In this document: positions 25,804-32,954 of the stretch, in pieces | How the letters are laid out: every line of letters starts with the position of its first letter | How positions within the stretch are numbered: position 1 is the first letter of the stretch | Origin: JACZUI01 sp965216725 | Lineage (GTDB): Bacteria; Actinomycetota; Acidimicrobiia; Spongiisociales; ZC4RG35 | Direction: 5' to 3' | Length of the DNA: 64,000 nucleotides | Assembly: GCA_965216725.1 (NCBI GenBank) | Contig: CBDCGI010000016.1 | Coordinates: forward strand, 90,279-154,278 | Made by a program: the position numbers and the translations under genes | Notes under the pieces: model-generated | What the model saw: the letters and a program-made list of their open reading frames with translations, nothing else | Told to the model about the DNA's origin: nothing | The model's database searches: none

Positions 25804-26895
25804 GTGTCATCTCCCACTCGTTTCCTGGGTGTATTGGTGGGCGGCGTCCTGGTTGGTGTCGCCTCCTTCTCGCTATGGCAGGACAGTGGTGAGGTCGTGC
25901 CTCCCGAGGCTCGGCTATCGACGACCACGACCACCACGCTGCCGGCACCCACGTCCACAACCAGCCCACCTCCATCAACGACGCCGCCGCCAATCACCAC
26001 AACCTTGGCTCCAAGGGGGGAGCTGGTGATACACGGGACCGGCGATGTGGCCGTCGATCCGGCCTACATCCCGGCGCTGGCTGCCGAGGGTTGGGACCAT
26101 GCGTGGTCTGGCTTGGATGACATCTTTCGAGACGACCATCTCACGGTGATCAACCTGGAGTGTGTGCCCTCCGACGACGGTGCGCCACTCGAAAAGGCGT
26201 TCACGTTCCGTTGTCCGACAGAGGCTCTTCCATCCGTTCGGTCCAATGGAGTCGACGTAGCCAACCAGGCAAACAATCACTCTCATGACTACGGCAAGGA
26301 TGCGATGCTCGACGGTCGAGCGAACCTCGAAGCCAGCGGGATCGCATCAGTAGGGACTGGGGCCGACTACGACCAGGCAACCCAACCCGCCGTGTTCGAG
26401 ATCGAAGGCTGGCGTGTCGCCGTTCTCGGCTTCGGGAGAAAGGCGGACTCCGAGAGCTGGTACGCAACCGACGAGCGGCCCGGCATGGCTGGCGCCGTGG
26501 ACACCGACGCAATGGTGGACGTGATCTCGAAGACTGCGGCAAGTGCAGACCTTGTCATTGTCACGATTCATTGGGGAGTCGAACTGGATACGACTCCTAG
26601 GGCGGAGGATGTGGATCGGGCAGAGCGAATGGTGGCGGCTGGTGCCGACATCATCTTCGGACATCACTCTCACCGACTGCAGCCGCTGGAATTCATCGAG
26701 GGCAAGCCGGTCTTCTACAGCCTGGCCAATTTCGTCTGGCCCCACAACTCGGTACCGAGCGCCACCACCGCCGTGGGTCGTGTCGTGGTGAGCCCTGATG
26801 GCACCCTCGAAGCATGTCTCATTCCGGCCTTTATCGAGACTCACGGCCATCCGGTTCTCACCGGCGAACCGTCGTGTGGCCCGGCCCTGCCATAA
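25804..26895 (+). CDS. CapA-family (poly-gamma-glutamate synthesis type) exported protein
   Basis: A 363-residue protein of the PGA_cap metallophosphatase-like family. A single N-terminal hydrophobic segment (about 8-25) and a ~40-residue Thr/Pro/Ser linker put the catalytic-like domain outside. Family motifs: HGTGDVAVD, INLECVPSD, NQANNHSHDYG, VTIHWGVE and GHHSHRLQPLEFIEGKPVFYSLANF in parts. The family is named for capsular polyglutamate synthesis, but many members lack that role and no capB/capC is nearby. GTG 25804 begins it. The next gene starts 3 bases after the stop, so they are co-transcribed. Confidence 0.85.
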   Translation: MSSPTRFLGVLVGGVLVGVASFSLWQDSGEVVPPEARLSTTTTTTLPAPTSTTSPPPSTTPPPITTTLAPRGELVIHGTGDVAVDPAYIPALAAEGWDHAWSGLDDIFRDDHLTVINLECVPSDDGAPLEKAFTFRCPTEALPSVRSNGVDVANQANNHSHDYGKDAMLDGRANLEASGIASVGTGADYDQATQPAVFEIEGWRVAVLGFGRKADSESWYATDERPGMAGAVDTDAMVDVISKTAASADLVIVTIHWGVELDTTPRAEDVDRAERMVAAGADIIFGHHSHRLQPLEFIEGKPVFYSLANFVWPHNSVPSATTAVGRVVVSPDGTLEACLIPAFIETHGHPVLTGEPSCGPALP

Positions 26896-26898
26896 CCC

Positions 26899-28488
26899 GT
26901 GAGGAGTGTCGCCGCCGTCGTTGGTTTCGGGCTTGTCGCCGGGCTGGTTGCATATGGCGGCTACCTGCTCATCGACCCCGATGAGGACAACGGCAGCGGC
27001 GCAGGGTCGAGTACCTCCAGCGTTCCTCCGCCGGCCGCTCCAGGCGATGTCACGACTAGCTCGGCCGGACCAGGCGCCTCCTACGTGCCAGACGCAACAG
27101 CGACCAGCATTGCCGAAGTTACGACCACAACGGCAATCGACCGTCCCGTCGGTGAGATACCGGGGTGGACCGTCGGTCTTCCCTGGGGTTCTACTCCGGG
27201 AGTGACAATGTTCAGAGGCAACCCGACACGCACCTACTACGGGGAAGGCCCGGTGCCCGAGAGCCCGGAGGTGGCTTGGGCATATCCGGAATCACCGATG
27301 TGTCGCACATCCAGCGTTGGCGGGGAGTCTCGGGTCTGGTGCGGCATGGGCTGGACAGGCCAGCCCGCGTTATGGGAGCGCTCTGACGGTGTGACCGAGC
27401 TCGTCTTCGGGGCCTATGACGGTGCGGTCCACTTCGTAGACGCCCAGACCGGGAACGATCTTCGACCTCCATTCACAACGGGAGACATCATCAAAGGCTC
27501 GGTCACGGTCGACCCCGACGGCTATCCGCTCGCCTATTTCGGCTCGAGGGACAACAAGCTGCGAATCATCGCCCTGGACCGAGACGAGGACAGGCTCTTG
27601 TGGTCCCTCGACGCCTCAGCCGTCGACGGGATCTGGAACAACGATTGGGACTCGAATCCGCTGGTGATCGACGACGTGATGTACGAAGGAGGGGAGAACG
27701 GCTGGTTCTTCGCCGTCCAGCTCAATCGTGGCTTTGACGACGACGGCCGGGTGGTCGTGGATCCAGTCATTCTGTTTCAGATGGCCGGATACAACGACGA
27801 GTTGATCGCAATGTCGGGCCGGAACGTCTCCATCGAGTCGTCGGTGGTGGCCTTTGAGGAGCGGGTCTACTACTCCAACTCGGGAGGTCGGATCGTTGGG
27901 CTCGACGTGTCGAACATCGCATCTGGTGAGGCGCCGGTGGTCTTCGACTACTACGCCGGAGGCGACATCGACGCCACGATGGTGATCGACGAGGAGGGCA
28001 TGTTGTACGCCGCCATCGAATACGAGCCCTCTGAGATGGGCGTAGTTGAGAGGGACCGCGCTCTCGAGGTGGGTCAGCTGGTGAAGCTGGACCCGTATTC
28101 TCAGGGTGATCCGAGAGTGTGGGGGCTCGACCTCACGTCTGGCTCCGAAGACGCCGGTTCATGGTCGACGCCTGCCCTCGGGGATGGTGTGGTCTACGTC
28201 AACACACATCTCGGAGAGTTGCTGGCGGTCGATGCGGTGGATGGGGAGATTCTCTGGTCTGACAACGTGGGCTGGCACGCCTGGTCATCGCCCGTTCTCG
28301 TGGACCAACACCTCGTTACCGCTACCTGTCTCGGAGATCTCAGGTCTTACTCGCTCGTCGACCCCCGAAATCCCGAGCTGGAGTGGACCCTCGATCTGGG
28401 AGGCACCTGCATCGAAGCCACTCCGGTGGTCTGGAAAGGCCGCATATACATCGGCGCGCGGGACGGGTACTTGCGTGCGATCGGCTGA
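26899..28488 (+). CDS. Exported PQQ-like beta-propeller protein
   Basis: A 529-residue protein with an N-terminal membrane anchor (about 4-24), a Ser/Thr/Pro-rich linker to about residue 85, and then a repeated beta-propeller. Blade-like repeats with Ala-x-D-x-x-x-G-x-x-x-W turns can be followed: VHFVDAQTGND, IIALDRDEDRLLWSL, IVGLDVSNI, LLAVDAVDGEILWS, YIGARDGYLRAIG. Paired Cys (SPMCRTSS, VWCGMG, TATCLG, GGTCIE) suggest disulfides outside the cell. PQQ-binding Trp/Lys residues of true dehydrogenases are not evident, so it is more likely a scaffold or binding protein. Close linkage to CapA suggests a shared envelope task. Confidence 0.72.
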   Translation: MRSVAAVVGFGLVAGLVAYGGYLLIDPDEDNGSGAGSSTSSVPPPAAPGDVTTSSAGPGASYVPDATATSIAEVTTTTAIDRPVGEIPGWTVGLPWGSTPGVTMFRGNPTRTYYGEGPVPESPEVAWAYPESPMCRTSSVGGESRVWCGMGWTGQPALWERSDGVTELVFGAYDGAVHFVDAQTGNDLRPPFTTGDIIKGSVTVDPDGYPLAYFGSRDNKLRIIALDRDEDRLLWSLDASAVDGIWNNDWDSNPLVIDDVMYEGGENGWFFAVQLNRGFDDDGRVVVDPVILFQMAGYNDELIAMSGRNVSIESSVVAFEERVYYSNSGGRIVGLDVSNIASGEAPVVFDYYAGGDIDATMVIDEEGMLYAAIEYEPSEMGVVERDRALEVGQLVKLDPYSQGDPRVWGLDLTSGSEDAGSWSTPALGDGVVYVNTHLGELLAVDAVDGEILWSDNVGWHAWSSPVLVDQHLVTATCLGDLRSYSLVDPRNPELEWTLDLGGTCIEATPVVWKGRIYIGARDGYLRAIG

Positions 28489-28536
28489 AGCATTGAGCGC
28501 GCTTTCCGGAGCTCCGGCCATATCATCTCTGCGCTC

Positions 28537-29058
28537 GTGAAACACCTCCTCGCCGTGACAATTGTCCTGGTTGTCGGCTGTGGGAGTGGAGATTCGGGAG
28601 TGAGCACGACTGTCGCACCGGAGACGACCTCATCAACCGTGGTCACGACCACCTCAGAGGTCCCACCGCCGGTTGAGTGCCCACCGGCCCCGTACGAGCT
28701 GGATTATCTCCCCGCCGGGGTGGGCCAAGACACCCTCGATCCCGCCGAGATAGAGCCGGACGTTTGGACATCGGTGGGAGGCACCAGCACGACATTCTGG
28801 GGTGACGAGCAGGGTCAGGTCGCGATCGCTCTGATTCGAGGCACACTGCCCGCAGTCGATTGGCCCGGTGAGAAGGGCGAAATCGATATCGACGGCACTC
28901 CCGGGGTGGTCGGGCCCCACGAAGACGGAACATGGGTTGCCGGATGGTTCGAGCAGCCGGGCGAGCGTTGTGACCTGTATTCGATGGTCTTCTATCCGCC
29001 CGTGGCCCCTGCGGACGTCGAACAAACTCTCGATGGCATGAACCGCGTCGGCGGGTAG
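28537..29058 (+). CDS. Small putative lipoprotein
   Basis: A 173-residue protein with no recognised domain. It starts with GTG 28537 and a short lipoprotein signal, MKHLLAVTIVLVVGC, lipid-anchored Cys in VVGC. A Thr/Ser/Val linker follows, then a compact domain of ~120 residues with two Cys (VECPP, ERCDLY) and DIDGTPGVVGPHEDGTW in the middle. Same linker style as its two upstream neighbours. It sits 48 bases after the propeller gene and 5 bases before the TSUP gene, probably one transcript. Confidence 0.62.
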   Translation: MKHLLAVTIVLVVGCGSGDSGVSTTVAPETTSSTVVTTTSEVPPPVECPPAPYELDYLPAGVGQDTLDPAEIEPDVWTSVGGTSTTFWGDEQGQVAIALIRGTLPAVDWPGEKGEIDIDGTPGVVGPHEDGTWVAGWFEQPGERCDLYSMVFYPPVAPADVEQTLDGMNRVGG

Positions 29059-29063
29059 CCGAG

Positions 29064-29747
29064 GTGCCGTTGGAGATTTGGCTGTTGGCCCTGGTGGTGA
29101 CTGCAATCGCAGCATTCGTTCAGGGCACGGTCGGCCTCGGATATGCCGTGGTGGCGGTTCCGATCCTGGCCCTGCTCGACTCGTCTTTGGTCCCGGTTCC
29201 CCAGCTTCTCACCGCCCTGCCTCTCACTCTGGTGATGCTGTGGAGGGAGCGCGGAGACGTCGATTTCAGTGGAGTCGGCTGGCTCATCGCAGGACGTGTC
29301 CCCGGAGCCGCTATCGGGGTGCTGCTCCTTGCAATCGCCACCCAACGTGCTCTCGACCTGCTGATCGGTTCCATGGTGCTCATCGGCGTGGCAATTCTCG
29401 CCTCCGGTGTCAGCGTTCGACGTGTCCCTGTGACTCAATTCGGGGCTGGTTTGGCGTCGGGCACGACCGGGCTCGTGGCCGGCATCGGAGGGCCACCCAC
29501 AGCTCTTCTCTACTCGACTGCAGAGGCGGCGACGATCCGATCGACGCTGGCCGCCGTCTTCTCAATCGGGGTCTCGATCTCGGTCGGAGTCAGATTCAGC
29601 ACCGGCAATGCCACGGCTTCTGACTTGGAGATTGCCGCGGTCTTGCTACCTGCAGTGCTCGGCGGTTGGTGGCTTTCGACACTGCTCAAGGACAGGATCC
29701 CCAAGGAGAGAGTCCGGGCCGCGGTTCTCACCCTTTCCGCCGTGTAG
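29064..29747 (+). CDS. TauE/SafE (TSUP) family membrane permease
   Basis: A 227-residue integral membrane protein. The first repeat reads AIAAFVQGTVGLGYAVVAVPIL, close to the TSUP N-terminal signature (G-x-x-GxGGG-type), and the second repeat carries TGLVAGIGGPPTALLY, the best family marker. About seven hydrophobic segments are visible. TSUP proteins export or import sulfur-containing anions and organic acids; the substrate here is unknown. At 227 residues it is slightly short for the family (~240-260). GTG 29064, 5 bases after the lipoprotein stop; last gene of the cluster. Confidence 0.8.
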   Translation: MPLEIWLLALVVTAIAAFVQGTVGLGYAVVAVPILALLDSSLVPVPQLLTALPLTLVMLWRERGDVDFSGVGWLIAGRVPGAAIGVLLLAIATQRALDLLIGSMVLIGVAILASGVSVRRVPVTQFGAGLASGTTGLVAGIGGPPTALLYSTAEAATIRSTLAAVFSIGVSISVGVRFSTGNATASDLEIAAVLLPAVLGGWWLSTLLKDRIPKERVRAAVLTLSAV

Positions 29748-29863
29748 CCGCTCGGTTGGCCCGTGCTCGTAGCATGGCTCGTGCGATGCGGCTCTCCCCG
29801 GTTCGAGAGGCAGCCAGATTGGTCCAGCAGCTGCCGAAGGTGGAAGTCGCCGAGGAGGCGGTC

Positions 29864-29892
29864 TTGACTTACCGTAAGTAACTGCTTACTAT
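29864..29892 (+). promoter_or_regulatory. Consensus sigma-70-type promoter with palindromic operator
   Basis: TTGACT (29864-29869), a 17-base spacer, and TACTAT (29887-29892) form an almost ideal -35/-10 pair. The predicted transcript start is at or next to ATG 29899, so the mRNA is probably leaderless; no Shine-Dalgarno sequence exists at the right distance. A perfect palindrome ACTTAC-C-GTAAGT (29867-29879) overlaps the -35 box and spacer, and a second half pair GTAAG...CTTAC spans 29874-29889. This fits an operator for auto-repression by the ArsR-type protein encoded downstream (inference). Confidence 0.75.
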
Positions 29893-29898
29893 AGGGCC

Positions 29899-30654
29899 AT
29901 GGTAGATGCTCAGCTCGAAGCGCTTGGAGTCGAGACGAGACGTCTCATTTACCAGATGCTGCACGAGCGTCCCCGGTCGGTCCAGGAGTTGGCAGATGGC
30001 CTACCCGTTTCCCGGCCGGCAGTTTCCCAACATCTCAAGGTGTTGGTCGACGCCGGGCTCGCCCAGTCCTCGGCCCTAGGCACCAGACACATCTACTCGA
30101 TCGATCCAGCCGGAGTCGGTCTTCTCCGTGCCTGGACCGACGGGATGTGGGATGAAGCCATCGACAGTTTCACCGTGTTCGCACAGAGAAAGGAAAAGGA
30201 CATGCTGGCAGAGGAAATCAAAGTGGAGCCAATCGTCAAGTCGAGGAATCTGACGCTGAGCGCCGACCGGGCTTTTCAGTTGTTCACCGAGAAGATCGCC
30301 GAGTGGTGGCCACTCTCAACTCATTCCATTGGAGCCGACAAGGCAGTGTCGGTGCGCATCGAAGCCCGCGTGGGGGGCAAGATCCTGGAGACGATGACAG
30401 ACGGCGAAGAGTGCGAATGGGGGACCGTCACAAACTGGGAGCAGGGCCGAAGACTCGAATTCACCTGGCACCCAGGTCGAGACGAAGAGGAGCAGACCCA
30501 GGTGGAGCTGAGGTTCCGGGAGGTGGGCGACGGGTGCGAGATGATCCTGATCCATACCGGCTGGGAGGTTCGCGGCGATCGTGCCATGGAAGCCCGGTCA
30601 AGCTACGACGCCGGCTGGGACTTGGTGCTGGCCAATTTCGAGAACGCAATATGA
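29899..30654 (+). CDS. ArsR-type helix-turn-helix fused to SRPBCC (AHSA1-like) domain
   Basis: A 251-residue two-domain protein. Residues 1-90: winged helix of the ArsR family (QELADGLPVSRPAVSQHLKVL, then DAGLAQSSALGTRHIYSID). No metal-site ELCV-type Cys motif is present, so it is not a metal sensor of the classic kind. Residues about 110-250: START/SRPBCC fold of the Aha1 C-terminal-like (AHSA1) type: LTLSADRAFQLFTEKIAEWWP, TVTNWEQGRRLEFTWHPG, VELRFREVGDGCEMILIHTGW in parts. These domains bind small hydrophobic ligands, so the fusion is probably a ligand-responsive repressor. Fused and adjacent ArsR/AHSA1 pairs are known in Actinobacteria. Confidence 0.85.
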   Translation: MVDAQLEALGVETRRLIYQMLHERPRSVQELADGLPVSRPAVSQHLKVLVDAGLAQSSALGTRHIYSIDPAGVGLLRAWTDGMWDEAIDSFTVFAQRKEKDMLAEEIKVEPIVKSRNLTLSADRAFQLFTEKIAEWWPLSTHSIGADKAVSVRIEARVGGKILETMTDGEECEWGTVTNWEQGRRLEFTWHPGRDEEEQTQVELRFREVGDGCEMILIHTGWEVRGDRAMEARSSYDAGWDLVLANFENAI

Positions 30655-30657
30655 CAA

Positions 30658-30683
30658 AGGGCCCCGTTTAGAGACGGGGCCCT
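30658..30683. terminator. Bidirectional terminator between convergent genes
   Basis: Arms AGGGCCCCGT (30658-30667) and ACGGGGCCCT (30674-30683) are perfectly complementary around the loop TTAGAG. It lies 3 bases after the ArsR-SRPBCC stop, and 32 bases beyond the SPFH stop from the other direction. TTTTC follows downstream on the plus strand and an A-run CAAA precedes it, so it can serve both transcripts. Confidence 0.8.
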
Positions 30684-30715
30684 CTGTGAGCTTTTCAGCC
30701 TTTACCGTTTGTGAT

Positions 30716-31639
30716 TCATGAGGCCTCTTCTGACGCCTCTTTGAACATCTCACCGATCGCCGCCACGCTCCCCAGGACACCAGACGTGTCCAAGGGAAGG
30801 AAGATCTTGGTCGCCTTGCCGTCGGCCACCCCTTGCAGGGTCTCTAGATAGCGGATAGCGATCAGATCTGGCGTCGGGTCTCCGGTGTGGATCGCCGCGA
30901 ACACCCTTTCGATCGCCTGGCCTTCACCTTCGGCGACTGTCAGCTTCTGGTATTTCTCGGCGTCGGCAACCCTCTTGATCGCCTCGGCCTGACCGTCGGC
31001 CTCGAGGACCTGGCTCTCCTTGACGCCTTCCGCCCTGAGGATGGCCGCACGCTTCAGACCTTCGGCCTCGGTGACGGCGGCTCGCCGGTCACGTTCGGCC
31101 TTCATCTGACGGTGCATGGCGTCGGTCACATCGACGGGTGGCTCGATCCGCTGAATCTCCACGCGGACCACTCGCACACCCCACTTGTCTGTGGCGTCGT
31201 CCAGGATCTGGCGCAGCTTGGCGTTGATCACTTCCCGTGAGGTCAGGGCAGCGTCGAGATCGAGATCACCGACCACGTTCCTCAGGTTGGTCTGAGCCAG
31301 CTTGGTGACCGCCAGGATGAAGTTCCCCACGTTGTACTGGAGCTTCACGGGGTCGGTTGCCTCGTAGTAGATGACGGCATCGACCGTCACCACCACGTTG
31401 TCTTTGGTGATCACTTCCTGCGGTGGGACGTCGATGACCTGCTCGCGCATGTCGACTTTGGTCAACCGCTTGACGAAGGGCATAACCCATCTCAGGCCGC
31501 TGTCTACGGTGCGCTGGTAGCGCCCGAGGAACTCGATGAGCCCCTTCTCGTAGGGACGCACCACCTTGAAACCGGCGGCCACGACGAGGATCAGACCTGC
31601 GCCGAGGATGATGAACAGGATCACAAAGGGATCCATCAT
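30716..31639 (-). CDS. SPFH/Band 7 (stomatin-like) membrane protein
   Basis: A 307-residue protein with one N-terminal membrane anchor (about 4-24), a Band-7 domain (FKVVRPYEKGLIEFLGRYQ, VDVPPQEVITKDNVVVTVDAVIYYE in parts) and a long Ala/Glu-rich helical tail (EAEGLKRAAILRAEGVKE, DGQAEAIKRVADAE) that drives oligomer formation. SPFH proteins organise membrane microdomains and often act with NfeD-type partners; here the NfeD-containing gene is immediately upstream (25 bases). Ribosome site AAAGGAAG precedes ATG 31639. Confidence 0.9.
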   Translation of the reverse strand: MMDPFVILFIILGAGLILVVAAGFKVVRPYEKGLIEFLGRYQRTVDSGLRWVMPFVKRLTKVDMREQVIDVPPQEVITKDNVVVTVDAVIYYEATDPVKLQYNVGNFILAVTKLAQTNLRNVVGDLDLDAALTSREVINAKLRQILDDATDKWGVRVVRVEIQRIEPPVDVTDAMHRQMKAERDRRAAVTEAEGLKRAAILRAEGVKESQVLEADGQAEAIKRVADAEKYQKLTVAEGEGQAIERVFAAIHTGDPTPDLIAIRYLETLQGVADGKATKIFLPLDTSGVLGSVAAIGEMFKEASEEAS

Positions 31640-31664
31640 TTCTTCCTTTCTCTAATACCTATTC

Positions 31665-32450
31665 CTACTCCTCGAGTCGCTCGACTATCAGCCGAGCACC
31701 CTGGACTTCTGTGACGATTATTCGCTCTCCTGCGGAGATCGATTGCGGCGCCGATGCCCGCCACTCCTCGCGAAGAATGCGGACCATGCCGGCCCCGGTC
31801 ATGGGATCGATGTCCTCCAGAACGAGCCCTATCTCCCCGACCCATCGATTGGCACCCACCTTGGGCTGCTCCTCCTCGTCCTGGCGTCGGATGAATCGCT
31901 GGAGATAGGTCAGCGAGATGATGGAAAGGCCAAAGAACACCAGCCACTGCGCTATGCCGCCTGCTCCCACCCAGCCGAGCACGGCTGCTCCGGCGGCGCC
32001 GATCGCAAAGGGTAGGAGGAAGAAGCCGGCGGTGAAGATCTCACCGATGGCAAGTGCAACCGCCAGCCCTGTCCACAGCCATCGCCAAATCTCATTGTCC
32101 ACGTTGTCTCCTCCTTGTCCTGCCACGGCCGCTGCCGCTACCAGAGCGACGGCGCCGATGCCCATGAGAGTCGTGTCCCTCCTGGTCTGCCGATCTCTTT
32201 CTGTTTTTCCTGACTGAACATCGAACCACGTTGCAGTGGACGACGTCCGCCTCCGATGCTCCGCAGCCCAGCTCTCTGCAAACGCGGCGGGGTCGCGGCC
32301 AATGACGTCTTCGAGGGTATGACCCTCTGCAGCGGCCTCGTCGAGATGCTGGTCGAGTTCGAGACGCATCTCCGAGATCGCCTTCGGAGGCACTCGAGTC
32401 TCCCGCCAAAAGCGGTCGATCTCGATGAGAACTGCCTCACGTTTATCCAT
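31665..32450 (-). CDS. HAAS-domain / NfeD fusion membrane protein
   Basis: 261 residues, apparently two modules. Residues 1-70 (AISEMRLELDQHLDEAAAEG, TLEDVIGRDPAAFAESWAAE) resemble the HAAS / permease-prefix helical domain that is usually encoded beside PadR regulators. Then come a hydrophobic segment near 95-110 and three to four membrane segments (about 123-185) and, from about 200, the cytoplasmic OB-fold of NfeD (WVGEIGLVLEDIDPMTG, GMVRILREEW, GERIIVTEVQGARLIVE). NfeD proteins partner SPFH proteins, which fits the downstream gene. The fusion joins the PadR-linked module to the SPFH partner. Its start overlaps the padR stop by 8 bases. Confidence 0.75.
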   Translation of the reverse strand: MDKREAVLIEIDRFWRETRVPPKAISEMRLELDQHLDEAAAEGHTLEDVIGRDPAAFAESWAAEHRRRTSSTATWFDVQSGKTERDRQTRRDTTLMGIGAVALVAAAAVAGQGGDNVDNEIWRWLWTGLAVALAIGEIFTAGFFLLPFAIGAAGAAVLGWVGAGGIAQWLVFFGLSIISLTYLQRFIRRQDEEEQPKVGANRWVGEIGLVLEDIDPMTGAGMVRILREEWRASAPQSISAGERIIVTEVQGARLIVERLEE

Positions 32451-32793
32451 TGTTGCTGTCCATTACCTCGTCCACCGAATCTCTGAAGCCGATCCAATCC
32501 TCACGCCACCTGGCCAGCGCCGATTTCCCGGCTTCAGACATCCGGTAGTACTTGCGAGCGGGACCCTCCGAGCTCTGCACCAAGTACCCCTCGATCATCT
32601 CCTGTTTCTGCAGCCGAGACAGGACGGGGTAAATCGAGCCCTCGCTGGCCAGCTCCAAGCCTCGCTCGTTGAGCTTGCGAACCATCTCATATCCGTATGA
32701 CGCTTCGTCCTCGATTATCGAGAGCAAACACATGTCGAGCACTCCGTGCAGGAGTTGTGTGCTCCGGTCTTGCCCGGTGTTCCCAGGTACCAT
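32443..32793 (-). CDS. PadR-family transcriptional regulator
   Basis: A 116-residue winged-helix repressor. Family marks: LLHGVLDMCLLSIIEDEASYGYEMVRKL in parts, the wing EGSIYPVLSRLQKQEMI and the C-terminal dimer helix YYRMSEAGKSALARWREDW in parts. I chose ATG 32793 (MVPGNTGQDRS), where homology begins and a promoter lies directly upstream; the frame stays open far upstream through the clpB start, which is chance. It overlaps the HAAS-NfeD gene by 8 bases and so heads a three-gene operon padR - HAAS-NfeD - SPFH, transcribed away from clpB. Confidence 0.87.
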   Translation of the reverse strand: MVPGNTGQDRSTQLLHGVLDMCLLSIIEDEASYGYEMVRKLNERGLELASEGSIYPVLSRLQKQEMIEGYLVQSSEGPARKYYRMSEAGKSALARWREDWIGFRDSVDEVMDSNNG

Positions 32794-32800
32794 GTTATAC

Positions 32801-32828
32801 AGAGTACTAGGAATTGCCCATTTGTCAA
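32801..32828 (-). promoter_or_regulatory. Promoter of the padR operon
   Basis: On the minus strand TTGACA (32828-32823) is followed after 16 bases by TACTCT (32806-32801). The predicted start of transcription falls within one or two bases of ATG 32793, and no ribosome site is visible between, so the padR message may be leaderless. The sequence TAGTACTCTGTATA across the -10 has imperfect dyad symmetry and could be a PadR site; this is a guess. Confidence 0.55.
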
Positions 32829-32903
32829 AGACGCAAGAGAGTGAGTCCTGGCGGTCCGCCAGTCTGTCGACAACGGAATCGCAGGCAGGTATTGCCATTC
32901 TCC

Positions 32904-32940
32904 GATAAGATTTGATATACTTAGACTCAGATTTCTTATC
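32904..32940 (+). promoter_or_regulatory. clpB promoter with HspR (HAIR)-like element
   Basis: A -35-like TTGATA (32912-32917) and a -10-like CTTATC (32935-32940) are 17 bases apart. Over them lies TTTGATA-N7-ACTCAGA (32911-32931), matching 9 of 14 positions of the HspR operator HAIR (CTTGAGT-N7-ACTCAAG). The dnaK promoter has the same layout. An additional inverted repeat GATAAGA (32904-32910) / TCTTATC (32934-32940) encloses the whole region. HspR encoded at 38492-38869 is the probable repressor. Confidence 0.6.
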
Positions 32941-32954
32941 AACAAGGGACAAAG

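Noticed and set aside
25804..26895. Capsule (poly-gamma-glutamate) biosynthesis locus
   Set aside because: No capB or capC partner in the window; CapA-family proteins often occur alone.
29791..29815. Sequence GGTTCGA with CTCTC/GAGAG, like a tRNA T-arm
   Set aside because: No acceptor, D or anticodon arms can be built around it.
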